Assembly (NCBI RefSeq): GCF_023227875.1
Contig: NZ_JALOCH010000013.1
Location: forward strand, 11,865 to 75,864
Direction: 5' to 3'
Length of the DNA stretch: 64,000 nt
Source: Methanoregula sp.
GTDB lineage: Archaea; Halobacteriota; Methanomicrobia; Methanomicrobiales; Methanospirillaceae
Under the pieces are notes generated by a model. That model was not told where the DNA came from, did not search any database, and saw only the letters and a list, made by a program, of their open reading frames with translations. Position numbers and translations under genes: made by a program. Numbering within the stretch: the stretch's first letter is position 1; each line of letters starts with the position of its first letter. Positions 36,380 to 45,851 of this stretch are shown piece by piece.

Positions 36380-36611
36380 GTATGGTCCCATTGTCGGCAG
36401 GCTGGATAACTACCTCTTCGCATAACACGTATCGTGAATTTTGACACGTCTATTGTTAAAAATATTGTCAATTATGCTATGCAGTTCTACAAAAATAAAA
36501 TAAATAATACTTAATTATAAGATAACGTTTAATTAGATTATCCTGCATCTCGTAACATCCAGACTACCGGGACAGGTATTTCCGGCAATAATATTCACCA
36601 AGGAGTCCAGC
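36380..36611. promoter_or_regulatory. Divergent promoter region between cobN and the chelatase ATPase gene
   Basis: This AT-rich region serves both the leftward cobN and the rightward ChlI-ChlD gene. It includes GATAA and TTATC arms 12 bases apart at 36521-36542, a weak candidate operator. AAGGAG lies just before the ATG at 36612. A shared regulator such as NikR would fit, but its operator is not recognised. Confidence 0.5.
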
Positions 36612-38561
36612 ATGCACCACTTCAATGACATCTACCCATTCTCCGCCATCGTAGGCCAGGAACTGATGAAGAAAGCCCTCATCCTGAACGCGATCAATCC
36701 CCGTATCGGGGGGGTACTGATCAAGGGGGAGAAAGGTACTGCGAAGTCAACGGCTGCCCGTGCCCTTGCCCACCTCCTGCCGGACCGGCAGGTAGTGGAG
36801 GGATGCCAATTCGGCTGCGACCCTGCCGACAAAAACGGCCTCTGCCCTGCCTGCCAGAAGAAACACCCGGATCTTGTCACGACAACCGCACGGATGCGTG
36901 TCATCGAACTCCCGATCAGCGCTACCGAAGACAAGGTGGTCGGCAGCCTGGATATCGGGCATGCCCTCAGGAAGGGAGAGAAAAAATTCGAGCCGGGTAT
37001 CCTTGCACAGGCGCACCGGAATATCCTGTACGTGGACGAGGTCAACCTGCTCAATGATCATATTGTCGATGTCCTTTTAGATGCCGCTGCAATGGGTATG
37101 AACTTCATCGAACGGGAAGGCGTCTCCTATGTCCACCCGTCTGCATTCATCCTGATCGGGACGATGAACCCGGAGGAGGGCGACCTCCGGCCCCAGCTCC
37201 TTGACCGATTCGGCCTCTGCGTGGATATCGAGGGGATCCATGACGCGGACACGAGAGTCGAAGTGATCCGGCGGAGGCAGAAGTATGACGATGCACCTGA
37301 TGAGTTCATCTTCGGGTGGGCATCCTCTGAACAGGAGATGCGGGAGCGCATTGTCCGGGCACAGATACTCCTGCGGGAAGTGAAAGTTTCCGACGATATG
37401 CTGATGATGATCGCACAGATCTGCATTGACATGGCAGTCGACGGCCACCGTGCCGATATCACGATGATGAAAACAGCCTCGACCATCGCGGCATTCAACA
37501 ACCGTGCTGAGGTAAACGAGGAAGACGTCCGCGAGGCCGCCACCCTTGTGCTTTCCCATAGGATGCGCCGCCGGCCATTCTCCGAACAGCCGATGGACAG
37601 GCAGAAGATAGAGCAGTCCATCCGGAATTCACGGGACGAACGGCAGCAGCCAAACCATGAGAACGAGCACAACCGCCACGAGCTGCCAAAAGAGAACACG
37701 ATGCCGGATGGTTCCACGACAACGCAGTGTGCCGAAGGTTCGCCGTTCAGGCTTGACCAGAAACCGATCTCACCCCCGCGTCGCCCCGATGCATTCCGTC
37801 GCGAGGGCAGCGGGCGGAGGAGCGTGACGGAATCCCACGACGGCAGGTACGTCCGCAACCGGATCCCGGAAACAATCACTCCCGATATTGCGCTTGATGC
37901 CACAATCCGGGCCGCCGCTCCCCACCAGCATGGGCGGGTTGGAGATCTTGCCGTAAAGGTTGAACCCGCAGATATCCGCGAGAAGGTGAGGGAGCGGAAG
38001 ACCGGCAATACCGTCCTGTTCGTAGTAGACGCAAGCGGGAGCATGGGAACCCAGCAGCGGATGACGGCAGTCAAAGGGGCGATCCTCACGCTCCTCATCG
38101 ATGCGTACCAGAAACGCGACCGGGTGGGCCTTGTGGTATTCCGCGGGAAAAGTGCTGAAGTCCTCCTTCCCCCGACATCGAGCGTGGAACTGGCGCGCAA
38201 GTACATGCAGTCCCTGCCGGTGGGCGGGAAGACCCCCCTTGCCCACGGGCTCTCAAAGGGTTTCGAGGTCATCAGACGGGAGCTGATGATCAACCACCAC
38301 ACAATCCCGAGAATGGTCCTGGTCTCCGACGGGAAAGGAAACGTGGGCATGGGTTCCGGCTCTCCCCTTGACGATGCAAAGGAGGTTGCCACCCGTATCC
38401 GCGATGCAGGGATCTCCTCACTCGTCATCGATTCAGAAAAGGGATTTATCTCCTTTGGGCTTGCGCAGACACTTTCGGATGAACTGGGCGCAACCTACTG
38501 CAAGCTCGAGGACCTCCGGGCCGAACAGCTCGCGGGCGTGGTGAAAGGTATCGGGATGTGA
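36612..38561 (+). CDS. ChlI-ChlD (BchI-BchD) type chelatase ATPase/VWA fusion
   Basis: The 649-residue protein fuses an AAA+ ATPase with a von Willebrand A domain. Walker A GEKGTAKST is at residues 39-47, Walker B ILYVDEVNLL about 90 residues later, and a Cys cluster (CQFGCDPADKNGLCPACQ) lies between them. After a charged linker at about 330-440, the VWA domain has the metal-binding motif DASGSMG near residue 473. In chelatases the AAA ring and VWA part couple ATP hydrolysis to metal insertion by the large subunit, here probably the divergent CobN. The strong AAGGAG ribosome binding site supports this start. Confidence 0.93.
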   Translation: MHHFNDIYPFSAIVGQELMKKALILNAINPRIGGVLIKGEKGTAKSTAARALAHLLPDRQVVEGCQFGCDPADKNGLCPACQKKHPDLVTTTARMRVIELPISATEDKVVGSLDIGHALRKGEKKFEPGILAQAHRNILYVDEVNLLNDHIVDVLLDAAAMGMNFIEREGVSYVHPSAFILIGTMNPEEGDLRPQLLDRFGLCVDIEGIHDADTRVEVIRRRQKYDDAPDEFIFGWASSEQEMRERIVRAQILLREVKVSDDMLMMIAQICIDMAVDGHRADITMMKTASTIAAFNNRAEVNEEDVREAATLVLSHRMRRRPFSEQPMDRQKIEQSIRNSRDERQQPNHENEHNRHELPKENTMPDGSTTTQCAEGSPFRLDQKPISPPRRPDAFRREGSGRRSVTESHDGRYVRNRIPETITPDIALDATIRAAAPHQHGRVGDLAVKVEPADIREKVRERKTGNTVLFVVDASGSMGTQQRMTAVKGAILTLLIDAYQKRDRVGLVVFRGKSAEVLLPPTSSVELARKYMQSLPVGGKTPLAHGLSKGFEVIRRELMINHHTIPRMVLVSDGKGNVGMGSGSPLDDAKEVATRIRDAGISSLVIDSEKGFISFGLAQTLSDELGATYCKLEDLRAEQLAGVVKGIGM

Positions 38562-38622
38562 ATGCGGTTTCACCAGCGGTCCTGCAGGTTCCATTATTAC
38601 ATACAACAAATCCGGAAAACAT

Positions 38623-39795
38623 ATGCCTGACAGCGCATCACCCGTATCGGCATCGGACGTATCGGTTCACACGCTCTACAAAGATGGCAGCGCCCGGCGG
38701 ATCGCCCTGATCACCGGCCTCTCGCTCCTCGTCATTGCAACCGCGGTCCTGTCAGCCGGTATCGGCACGGTCTCCATCACCCCACAGGACACCATCCTTG
38801 CCATCGGGCATTCCTCTGCGGTTACCCTGCAGGACTTCCTGCACGCGTACCTCCCTCCCATTGCCGCGTGGTACGATGCCATCCCGTTCACCATCCCCAC
38901 CCCCACAAACCCGCAGGCCGAACTGATCGTTGTCGGGTTCCGGCTGCCCCGGATCTTCCTTGCAATCCTCACCGGCATCAGTCTTGCGGTTGCCGGGACG
39001 GTCATGCAGGGGCTGCTGCGCAATCCGCTGGTCAGCCCGTTCACGCTCGGGCTCTCGTCCGCCGCATCCTTTGGGGCTGCACTGGCGATCGTGCTCGGGC
39101 CCGGCATCCTCGTCTCGTACTTCCTGCTGAGCTACGACATGTGGATCGTGGTTTTTTCATTCCTCTTCGGCTGGCTTTCGATGATCCTGGTCTACTGGAT
39201 CTCACGGTCGCGGGGCACAACGCAGTCGACCCTGATCCTTGCCGGGGTCGTGATTGGCTATCTCTTCACGGCCGGCGTGATGGCGCTCAAGTACACCACC
39301 AACAACGAGAAACTCCGCGAACTGATGGTCTGGCTGATGGGAGGGATGTGGGGGGCGAGCTGGAACGCCGTCCTCCTTCTCATCCCGCTGGTCATTATCT
39401 GTTTCTTTCTTCTCGAACGGAAGGCATGGGACCTAAATGCCCTCTCTGCGGGAGATGACGTGGCAAAGAACCTCGGGATCAATGTCGAGCGCCTGCGTCT
39501 CTCCGGCCTGATGGTCTCGACCTTTGCCGCGTCCTGCTGCCTTGCGTTTACCGGCATTATCGGCTTTGTCGGCCTCATGGGCCCGCACATCTGCCGGATG
39601 ATTATTGGCAGCGATCACCGCTATCTTATCCCGTGTGCCGGCCTGATGGGTGCGGCAATCCTGCTGCTCTCGGATACGGTTGCCCGTACCATCATGAGCC
39701 CGGTGGAGATCCCAGTAGGCATCATCATGTACGCTATCGGAGGTATCTTCTTTCTCTTCATGATCATGCGGGGGAAAGGAAGGGGACTGTATTAG
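38623..39795 (+). CDS. FecCD-family ABC transporter permease
   Basis: The 390-residue protein is of the FecCD/BtuC family, with GISLAVAGTVMQGLLRNPL, GLSSAASFGAALA, LAGVVIGYLF and GFVGLMGPHICR as the usual motifs. It is longer than typical because of an N-terminal cytoplasmic stretch and an enlarged first extracytoplasmic loop (residues about 65-95). It is encoded 61 bases after the chelatase ATPase gene and 13 bases before its own ATPase. Its binding protein is not adjacent; the FecB-like lipoprotein at 45852 is one candidate. Import of cobalt- or nickel-containing cofactors or heme-like compounds would fit the neighbourhood. Confidence 0.93.
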   Translation: MPDSASPVSASDVSVHTLYKDGSARRIALITGLSLLVIATAVLSAGIGTVSITPQDTILAIGHSSAVTLQDFLHAYLPPIAAWYDAIPFTIPTPTNPQAELIVVGFRLPRIFLAILTGISLAVAGTVMQGLLRNPLVSPFTLGLSSAASFGAALAIVLGPGILVSYFLLSYDMWIVVFSFLFGWLSMILVYWISRSRGTTQSTLILAGVVIGYLFTAGVMALKYTTNNEKLRELMVWLMGGMWGASWNAVLLLIPLVIICFFLLERKAWDLNALSAGDDVAKNLGINVERLRLSGLMVSTFAASCCLAFTGIIGFVGLMGPHICRMIIGSDHRYLIPCAGLMGAAILLLSDTVARTIMSPVEIPVGIIMYAIGGIFFLFMIMRGKGRGLY

Positions 39796-39808
39796 GAGGT
39801 ATGACCGG

Positions 39809-40585
39809 ATGGAGATCTCGATTGAGAATGTCTGTAAGGATTATGGGGAGAGACGGGTACTGGATACTATCTCGTTCTCTTTTGGAAAATCCGAGATTGT
39901 CGCCCTTGTCGGCCCCAACGGTTCCGGCAAGTCCACGCTCATCAAAACCCTTGCAGGGGTCCACAAACAGACCTCGGGGAGCATCAGCATCGACGGGACG
40001 GACATCCGGAAGATCGATCCCATCGAGCTTGCCAGGTGTGTCGGGTACGTCCCCCAGCATTTCACCTACACCCTCTACTCCACGGTCTTCGAGACGGTCC
40101 TCCTTGGCAGGAGACAGCACATAAGGTGGTCGGTTTCGGATGAGGAACTCTCCCGGGTGCAGCACTCGCTCGATGTGCTGGAGATGGGGCAGATGGCCGG
40201 CAGTTACATGGATCAGCTCTCCGGAGGGGAGCGGCAGAAAGTGTTTATTGCACGGGCCCTGGCTCAGGACCCGAAACTCTTCCTCTTCGACGAGCCGACC
40301 AGCGCACTCGATATCCGGTACCAGATCGAGGTGATGGAGACCATGCGGGAGATCACGTGGGAACGCGGGGCCGGCATGATCATTGCCGTCCACGACCTCA
40401 ACCTTGCCTACCGCTATGCCGACACGGTTGTCGTGCTTCACGGGGGAAAGATGGCAGGCTACGGGAAACCCCAGGAGGTCCTTACACCGACATGCATCAA
40501 CAAGGTTTACGGAGTCGAGTCGTTCATCGTGGAGAACGAGTTCGGGAAATTCATCGTGCCGTTCCGGGCAAAGGCCGTAATCTAA
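39809..40585 (+). CDS. FecE/BtuD-type ABC transporter ATPase
   Basis: The 258-residue ATPase has Walker A GPNGSGKST, signature LSGGERQKVFIARAL, Walker B LFLFDEPTSALD and the switch His in VHDLNLAYRYAD. It is of normal length for the family. GGAGGT lies 9 bases before the ATG. It powers the FecCD permease directly upstream. A run of seven T at 40651 follows after 65 bases. Confidence 0.93.
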   Translation: MEISIENVCKDYGERRVLDTISFSFGKSEIVALVGPNGSGKSTLIKTLAGVHKQTSGSISIDGTDIRKIDPIELARCVGYVPQHFTYTLYSTVFETVLLGRRQHIRWSVSDEELSRVQHSLDVLEMGQMAGSYMDQLSGGERQKVFIARALAQDPKLFLFDEPTSALDIRYQIEVMETMREITWERGAGMIIAVHDLNLAYRYADTVVVLHGGKMAGYGKPQEVLTPTCINKVYGVESFIVENEFGKFIVPFRAKAVI

Positions 40586-40650
40586 CCACGGGATACTATC
40601 AAAAACATGTGCCGGAATGATGATCAGATATCCCTCCTGTCAGCCTTTAC

Positions 40651-40657
40651 TTTTTTT
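40651..40657 (+). terminator. T7 run after the FecCD-FecE pair
   Basis: Seven T 65 bases downstream of the ATPase stop may end the chelatase/transporter transcript. No stable hairpin precedes it. Confidence 0.3.
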
Positions 40658-41146
40658 CAGAGAGAGAATGAACCCATTGATATGGTCTTGCTCATCTCCT
40701 TGTCCACAACGAGCCAAGTGATCCTGGTATTATTTCTCAGGATGACACTGCCGAATTTCATGCCGTTAGGATCGTATAAACCTTCGATAAAAAAAAGTAT
40801 CGCCGGCCTGGATCGTGGCATCGGCGTTATCGGCGCTGCTCCCCACTTCCGTGAAGTTTCTTACCAGACTGCTGCTATAGGAGACGTCATTGATGGATAG
40901 CGAGGTTTTGTCATCATGCTCCCGTAAAATCACGTTTAAGGAACTGAGCATGAACCCGGAACGTGCTCTCAATGCGTCCAGCGTAAATCTCAGTATCACT
41001 GCACCATCAGGACGGTTCAAGAACGCTGTATGGAATTCCCTGAATGCAACGGTTAATAAAACCCTCACCCGCTGCAATAAAAATGTAAAAAGGCCCGGTG
41101 ACATAGAACCCGACAAGCGGGAGATCCAGCTGACTTTCAATCCCAA
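40657..41146 (-). pseudogene. Decayed archaeal type IV pilin-like gene fragment
   Basis: On the minus strand an open frame from about 41146 to 40790 encodes a beta-rich stretch with NVILREHDDKTSLSINDV and IQAGDTFF. A run of eight A/T at 40789-40796 breaks the frame; in the shifted frame the sequence continues as IEGLYDPNGMKFGSVILRNN and ends in WLVVDKEMSKTIS. The order (SSLNV, AGDTF, VDK...) resembles the C-terminal part of archaeal pilins. No pilin N-terminus can be read upstream, so the gene looks decayed. The family call is by pattern only and moderate at best. Confidence 0.4.
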
Positions 41147-41421
41147 CCTGACCCTGATCCGTGAAACGACAGAGATTACGATTGGTGCGTACTAACAATC
41201 GTAACCTGCGACTCACGCGGGGCATGCGGGAGACCATCACTTCGGATGATCATGAGAGAATAATGTCGTACTCTTCATAGCACTCCCGATACTGCCAGAA
41301 GGTTCCATAGGACAGACCTGCCGCTCTCAAATAATAAATTCTTACCAAGTACAATTTTTACTCTCAAAGTTTCAAAACATTAAAACATCTTAAAAATGAT
41401 ATTCTCCTGACAGAGGTTACC

Positions 41422-41844
41422 ATGACCATGGACGACGATCTCTCCCGTATTGGCATCTCATTGCCGAAAAACCTGCTCGACAAGTTTGATGAAATCCTGA
41501 ACTATCGTGGCTATTCCTCCCGTTCTGAAGGTATACGAGATGCGATCCGCACGTACATCTCGTATTACAAATGGATGTCGGATGTCAAAGGGGAGCGGGA
41601 GGGGGTCATCACGATGGTGTACGACCATGAGCAGCGGAATCTTCTTTCTGATATTATGGATATCGAGCACAATTATCATGAAGTCATCAAGGCATCGCTC
41701 CACTCCCATATCACCCATGAGCGGTGCCTGGAAGTTATCCTCGTTCACGGGGACGGCTCACAACTTAAGACCCTTGCCGAGAAACTGATGGCCCACAAGG
41801 GTATCGAGTCCGTGAAACTCACGACCATCGCTATTGAGGATTAG
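41422..41844 (+). CDS. nikR: NikR-family nickel-responsive regulator (copy 2)
   Basis: This 140-residue protein differs from copy 1 at 30156 at only about 13 positions. The ribbon-helix-helix region and the four nickel ligands (His83, His94, His96, Cys102) are intact. The upstream sequence is also similar (shared AACATTAAAAC and AATGATATTCTC elements), pointing to a recent duplication including the promoter. It lies 836 bases after the FecE-like gene and is transcribed away from copy 1, so the two genes bracket the exporter-CobN-ChlID-FecCD block. GAGGTTACC precedes the ATG. Confidence 0.93.
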   Translation: MTMDDDLSRIGISLPKNLLDKFDEILNYRGYSSRSEGIRDAIRTYISYYKWMSDVKGEREGVITMVYDHEQRNLLSDIMDIEHNYHEVIKASLHSHITHERCLEVILVHGDGSQLKTLAEKLMAHKGIESVKLTTIAIED

Positions 41845-42064
41845 GTATTATATACCAATATCAGTAAAATCGGGTTTATTACACGAATCCAATACCCATT
41901 TCTCAGAAGATTTTTACGATCCCGGATTATCATGCAACAGGCCGGGTTGTCCAATCGTTCCCTGTCGACGACTGAATTGGGGAAACAGTTCTTCCACACT
42001 CATCGGTTCCCACGTTGGGGATTCATAAAAAAATGGTCCGGAAGACCCGCCCCATCCGGCTTAC

Positions 42065-45000
42065 TTACTTTTTCTTCAGCGTGAGGTTGACCTCATTGAC
42101 CATATTGGGCTGGACCATGAATCCTTCATAGGTTGCCTTGGTCTGGTTCTGGACCACCTTGATCGTATATTCCCCAGCAGTCATGTACTGGAATACGTAC
42201 GGTGTTTTCTTCCCGGTATCCTTGCCATTGATGTAGATCTTGCCTCCCGAAGGCGTGCTTGCGATGGAAAGCATGCCGTTCAGGTAGGGGTCGAGGACAA
42301 AGCGGCGAACCAGGTCCACACCGGTAATATGGACGGTGCTTTCAAGGGGATAATATCCCGGCTTCGAGACCCTGATGAGATGGTCCATATCCGACAGGTT
42401 CCTGACGAGATAAGGGGTGGTAAGACCCGTGGAAAACCCGTCCACATAGATGTCTGCCCCGGGGGGATCGGATTCCACCCACACGTTGTTGAGAGTATAT
42501 CTTCGGGGTTCTATCACGTTTTCGCTGGAATTGTCCGCGAAGATCGTGTAGGTGATATAGGAATCGTTTGCATGGAGCGTGACATAATTCTGCGATGATT
42601 GTACCGGGATGCTCTCTGCCATATGGTACTGGTGCGAATTCCCGTTTATCGTGAATACGGAACTGTTGAATGCTGTTGAATTGATCACAGGTCGTGCAAG
42701 GACAGGGTTCTCATACGAAGTGATAGAGACCGGGGTGATGATCCCGTTAGCAACCCAGACTTCCTTCTTCTCGATGGGGAACTTGATCTTCTCCTGGTTT
42801 GCGGACGCCGTGGTACTGAGTTTTACCTGTACGGTATGTTTGCCTTCCTTGAGGCCGTAAATAATTCCCGGGGTGGTAAAGCCGGTCTTCTTCCCGTCAA
42901 CATAAATGATGGCCTGGTCGGGGCTAGACGTTACATATACACCCCCGTATTTTTCCTGATCCAGGAATTCTTTTTCGGTGTCTGCAACCTTTTCCAACGA
43001 TAACACGGAAGTTCCCCGTGTTGCCAGATCAAATGTTATCGTCTGGTTTGTGGTAAGAAAAATCCGTTCCTCTACGGGGTCAAAACCCGGCATATCAACG
43101 GACAGGGTATGGTTCCCGGCCGTAAGACCCGTGACGGTATCCGGTGTTGCCTTGCCGCGGTACTGGTAATCCACCGAGACGAGCGCCCCGGGGGGGTTGG
43201 AGAGGACGCGGACCGCGTACGTCTTGCCGGACTGGTTGAGGACTTCCTCAATCGGACCGGTTGCCAGCAGGGCCGTGTTTGTCTGGTTCACGGTACTGGT
43301 GGGATCGGAAGTATCCTCCTCAACATCGGCTTCACCCCCTCTGACCGTGGAACTGCTATTGACGGCAAATCCCCCTTCAATGGCTTTTTTCACCACGAGA
43401 ATGAGGTTCCGGTTTTCCATGTAATCGCCTTTGGTCTCCCGGCCAATGCTCCCGATACCTGCGCTGTTACCGGAACGCAGGACATCCGTGCTCACGTTCA
43501 GCCGCGCAATGCTGATGCCGGAGGATCCGCCACTCAGCGGGTTCTGCCACTCACGGCCATTGAACATGACCCGGTTGTCATTCCCGGATGCAGCAGTGCT
43601 GATGGCGTACAGTTCTCCCTGAGATATCGAGGTCATATTGAGCGCGCCGGGGAAGGTGATACGTGTAACGGCATTTTCCGTATCAACGTTGAACTCGGGG
43701 TTTGCATAGACAGCGTCGGAACCTTCCCCGATCCAGTACTCGATATCCTGGCCATCCGGGTCCTCGGACACGACAAGGAGCGTGACACCGTACACAGCAA
43801 ACTTGTCCGGCGTTTCCCCGGTATTGGTAATGGTAAACGACAGGTCTGGGTTCCCGGTCACGATCCCGTCAGGAAGGTAACAATGCGTCTCGACCGGGTA
43901 ATCGTAGGTCCCGCTCCCTTTCCGGTCGGAATACGTCTGGTCCTTTGTCAGCTGTTCGCCATTCATGTCCACCGTGAGGGATGCAGGGGTCCCGGCGAGG
44001 GTATCGGCATTGTAACTCCATGTCGTATAGACATACAGCCGGGCTTCCTTTACCGATGCATTCGGGGTCAGGTTGAGCGTGAGCGGGTAGGTGGCGCTCA
44101 TACCCTTGCCAAGCAGCCCGGAATATCCCCCGGAGTCCCTGAGGTCAAGGCTGCCGTGCGCGGATCCGTGCGTATGCATTGAGAGGGATTTCCCGGAATA
44201 CCCCACCGCTTCCGTTGAATTGTCGTTCAGGACTGATGTGTTGCCCCCGGCTGCCTCAAGGATGAGATCGACGGACTCTGTCTGGTCCTCCTCAAGGCTG
44301 ACGGTTGCAGTTGCGTTACTGAAACCGGGTTTTACGAGGTCGATTGTGTGATCGCCGATAATTACTCCCTCCAGGAGGGAGTCTGACTGGGCCGACATGT
44401 TTTTCCCGTCAAGGTATATCCACGCACCGTCGGGATCGGATGTGATGTCAATGGACCCGTTGATCTGGGGGATGGTGATGTTCACTATCGTGGTCTCCTT
44501 GTTCCTGACGTTGACGGTTACCGGATCAGGTTCACGGTATTTATCATTGTCCACGAGGATTACCTGCACGGTATGCTCCCCGATACTGATGCCGGGGAAG
44601 GTCTGGTTGGTTGTCTTGCCGGTCTCTTCGTCATCAAGCAGGATCTGTGCCCCCGCGGGGTTGGAGGTTATCTCCAGCGTACCTTCCGGCCGTTCCCTGA
44701 ATGCAACGGTGAGGAGTGCGAGGGGCAGTTTGAAATATCCGCCTGCCCGTTCGTACTTCAGCGTGCTGTCATCTTCCAGATCGATCGAATCGGTGACCTC
44801 CCAGTCCACTGTGCCAAAATACTCTCCCTGAGGAGCACCGTTCCCGATAAGTTCGTCGCCATTGAAGGTGTAGGTCCCGTCCACGCTTGCCATGTACAGC
44901 GAGGAGAGGGTGGCCGTAAATTCCCGGTCTTCGCTTGCAACGATCTGGGACGTACCGAATTCGGTTTCCCCGGTATAGCCGTTATCGTTCAATGCGCTCA

Positions 45001-45613
45001 TGGGGTCGTGGCCTTCGTTGACCCAGTAATAGATTTTGTCCCCATCGTCATCATTGTAGGCAACGACCAGCGCGATAAACTTGATCCTGTCGTCGAACGA
45101 GGGGTCGACTTTCTCGGTCTTGACACTGACACCTACCGTATTGCCGGATAACTGGTTCTTGATATCGTACGCGAAGACATAATCGCTGGTCACCCGGTTG
45201 CCATGCGCCAGGTATACCGGGCCGGTCCCGCCGTTCCCGGGGTAAGAGTACGGGACATTCAGTTCTTCGTTGGCAAGGAGAAAATCCCCTGTCCCGTCCC
45301 CGTTGGTGTCGAGGCTTATGGTCGCCTTCCCCTCGTAGTTGTTCTGCATGTGGCCGCAATATACCCCAACATACAGCCGTGCCCATTCGATCGTCGTATG
45401 CGGGGGCAGGGAGAAGGACTTGTATGCTGAGCTGTGGGGGAATCCCGGGTAGGAATCGTACCAGAGACCTCCCGAGACAACACCGGAACTTACGGTCCGG
45501 AGCGGGATGCCGCCCATGTATTCGTTTGCGCTGGCGATCGGGAAGAGTACAAGACTCGTAGCAAGTACGAGTGCTGCGGCAATGCAGATGCTGCGGCCAA
45601 CGGGTTTTTTCAT
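42065..45613 (-). CDS. Large secreted DUF3344/PEGA-repeat surface protein
   Basis: The 1,182-residue protein has a signal peptide (about residues 1-30, ending in ASAN). A DUF3344 domain follows (GGIPLRTVSSGVVSGGLW start, GHDPMSALNDNGYTGE marker), then two PEGA domains, a second DUF3344 region (from LDLRDSGGYSGLLGKG), and four more PEGA domains with SNPPGALVSVD, SSPDQAIIYVDG, SDPPGADIYVDG and STPSGGKIYING. PEGA domains are small beta units common on archaeal and bacterial surfaces. No C-terminal anchor is seen. It is probably secreted or surface-attached; its function is unknown. The ATG at 45613 gives a normal leader, unlike the longer frame start at 45709. Confidence 0.85.
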   Translation of the reverse strand: MKKPVGRSICIAAALVLATSLVLFPIASANEYMGGIPLRTVSSGVVSGGLWYDSYPGFPHSSAYKSFSLPPHTTIEWARLYVGVYCGHMQNNYEGKATISLDTNGDGTGDFLLANEELNVPYSYPGNGGTGPVYLAHGNRVTSDYVFAYDIKNQLSGNTVGVSVKTEKVDPSFDDRIKFIALVVAYNDDDGDKIYYWVNEGHDPMSALNDNGYTGETEFGTSQIVASEDREFTATLSSLYMASVDGTYTFNGDELIGNGAPQGEYFGTVDWEVTDSIDLEDDSTLKYERAGGYFKLPLALLTVAFRERPEGTLEITSNPAGAQILLDDEETGKTTNQTFPGISIGEHTVQVILVDNDKYREPDPVTVNVRNKETTIVNITIPQINGSIDITSDPDGAWIYLDGKNMSAQSDSLLEGVIIGDHTIDLVKPGFSNATATVSLEEDQTESVDLILEAAGGNTSVLNDNSTEAVGYSGKSLSMHTHGSAHGSLDLRDSGGYSGLLGKGMSATYPLTLNLTPNASVKEARLYVYTTWSYNADTLAGTPASLTVDMNGEQLTKDQTYSDRKGSGTYDYPVETHCYLPDGIVTGNPDLSFTITNTGETPDKFAVYGVTLLVVSEDPDGQDIEYWIGEGSDAVYANPEFNVDTENAVTRITFPGALNMTSISQGELYAISTAASGNDNRVMFNGREWQNPLSGGSSGISIARLNVSTDVLRSGNSAGIGSIGRETKGDYMENRNLILVVKKAIEGGFAVNSSSTVRGGEADVEEDTSDPTSTVNQTNTALLATGPIEEVLNQSGKTYAVRVLSNPPGALVSVDYQYRGKATPDTVTGLTAGNHTLSVDMPGFDPVEERIFLTTNQTITFDLATRGTSVLSLEKVADTEKEFLDQEKYGGVYVTSSPDQAIIYVDGKKTGFTTPGIIYGLKEGKHTVQVKLSTTASANQEKIKFPIEKKEVWVANGIITPVSITSYENPVLARPVINSTAFNSSVFTINGNSHQYHMAESIPVQSSQNYVTLHANDSYITYTIFADNSSENVIEPRRYTLNNVWVESDPPGADIYVDGFSTGLTTPYLVRNLSDMDHLIRVSKPGYYPLESTVHITGVDLVRRFVLDPYLNGMLSIASTPSGGKIYINGKDTGKKTPYVFQYMTAGEYTIKVVQNQTKATYEGFMVQPNMVNEVNLTLKKK

Positions 45614-45851
45614 TGAGAGAAACCTGCCCGCCGCCATGAGGGGAATACATGTACTTCGCACTATTGACAGGATTGTTGTAATGCAGGAACCGTGGCGAGA
45701 GGCGATCATAACGGACAGTTATTTATTTGCTATTATTAAAAATTTTATTGAGTTTCATTATAATTCGTATGAATTTTTTTAAAAATATTCTTACCTTGGC
45801 CGGACCTGTTCGCAGTCCCCCGTTAAGAACCATCGTTGTGCCTTTGGGAAA

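Noticed and set aside
36521..36542. GATAA-N12-TTATC as a NikR operator
   Set aside because: The arms are only 5 bases and do not match a known NikR consensus; it is mentioned only within the divergent promoter region.
37127..38428. 433-codon minus-strand open frame inside the chelatase ATPase gene
   Set aside because: It is Ser/Arg-rich, has no recognisable domain, and lies opposite a strongly supported gene, so it is a mirror frame.
40890..41195. 101-codon plus-strand frame with repeated Asn/Leu/Ser
   Set aside because: No ribosome binding site or family match, and it overlaps the better-supported minus-strand pilin-like fragment.
43109..44182. 357-codon plus-strand frame opposite the PEGA/DUF3344 gene
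   Set aside because: The minus-strand gene has a signal peptide and clear repeats; the opposite frame has no family features.
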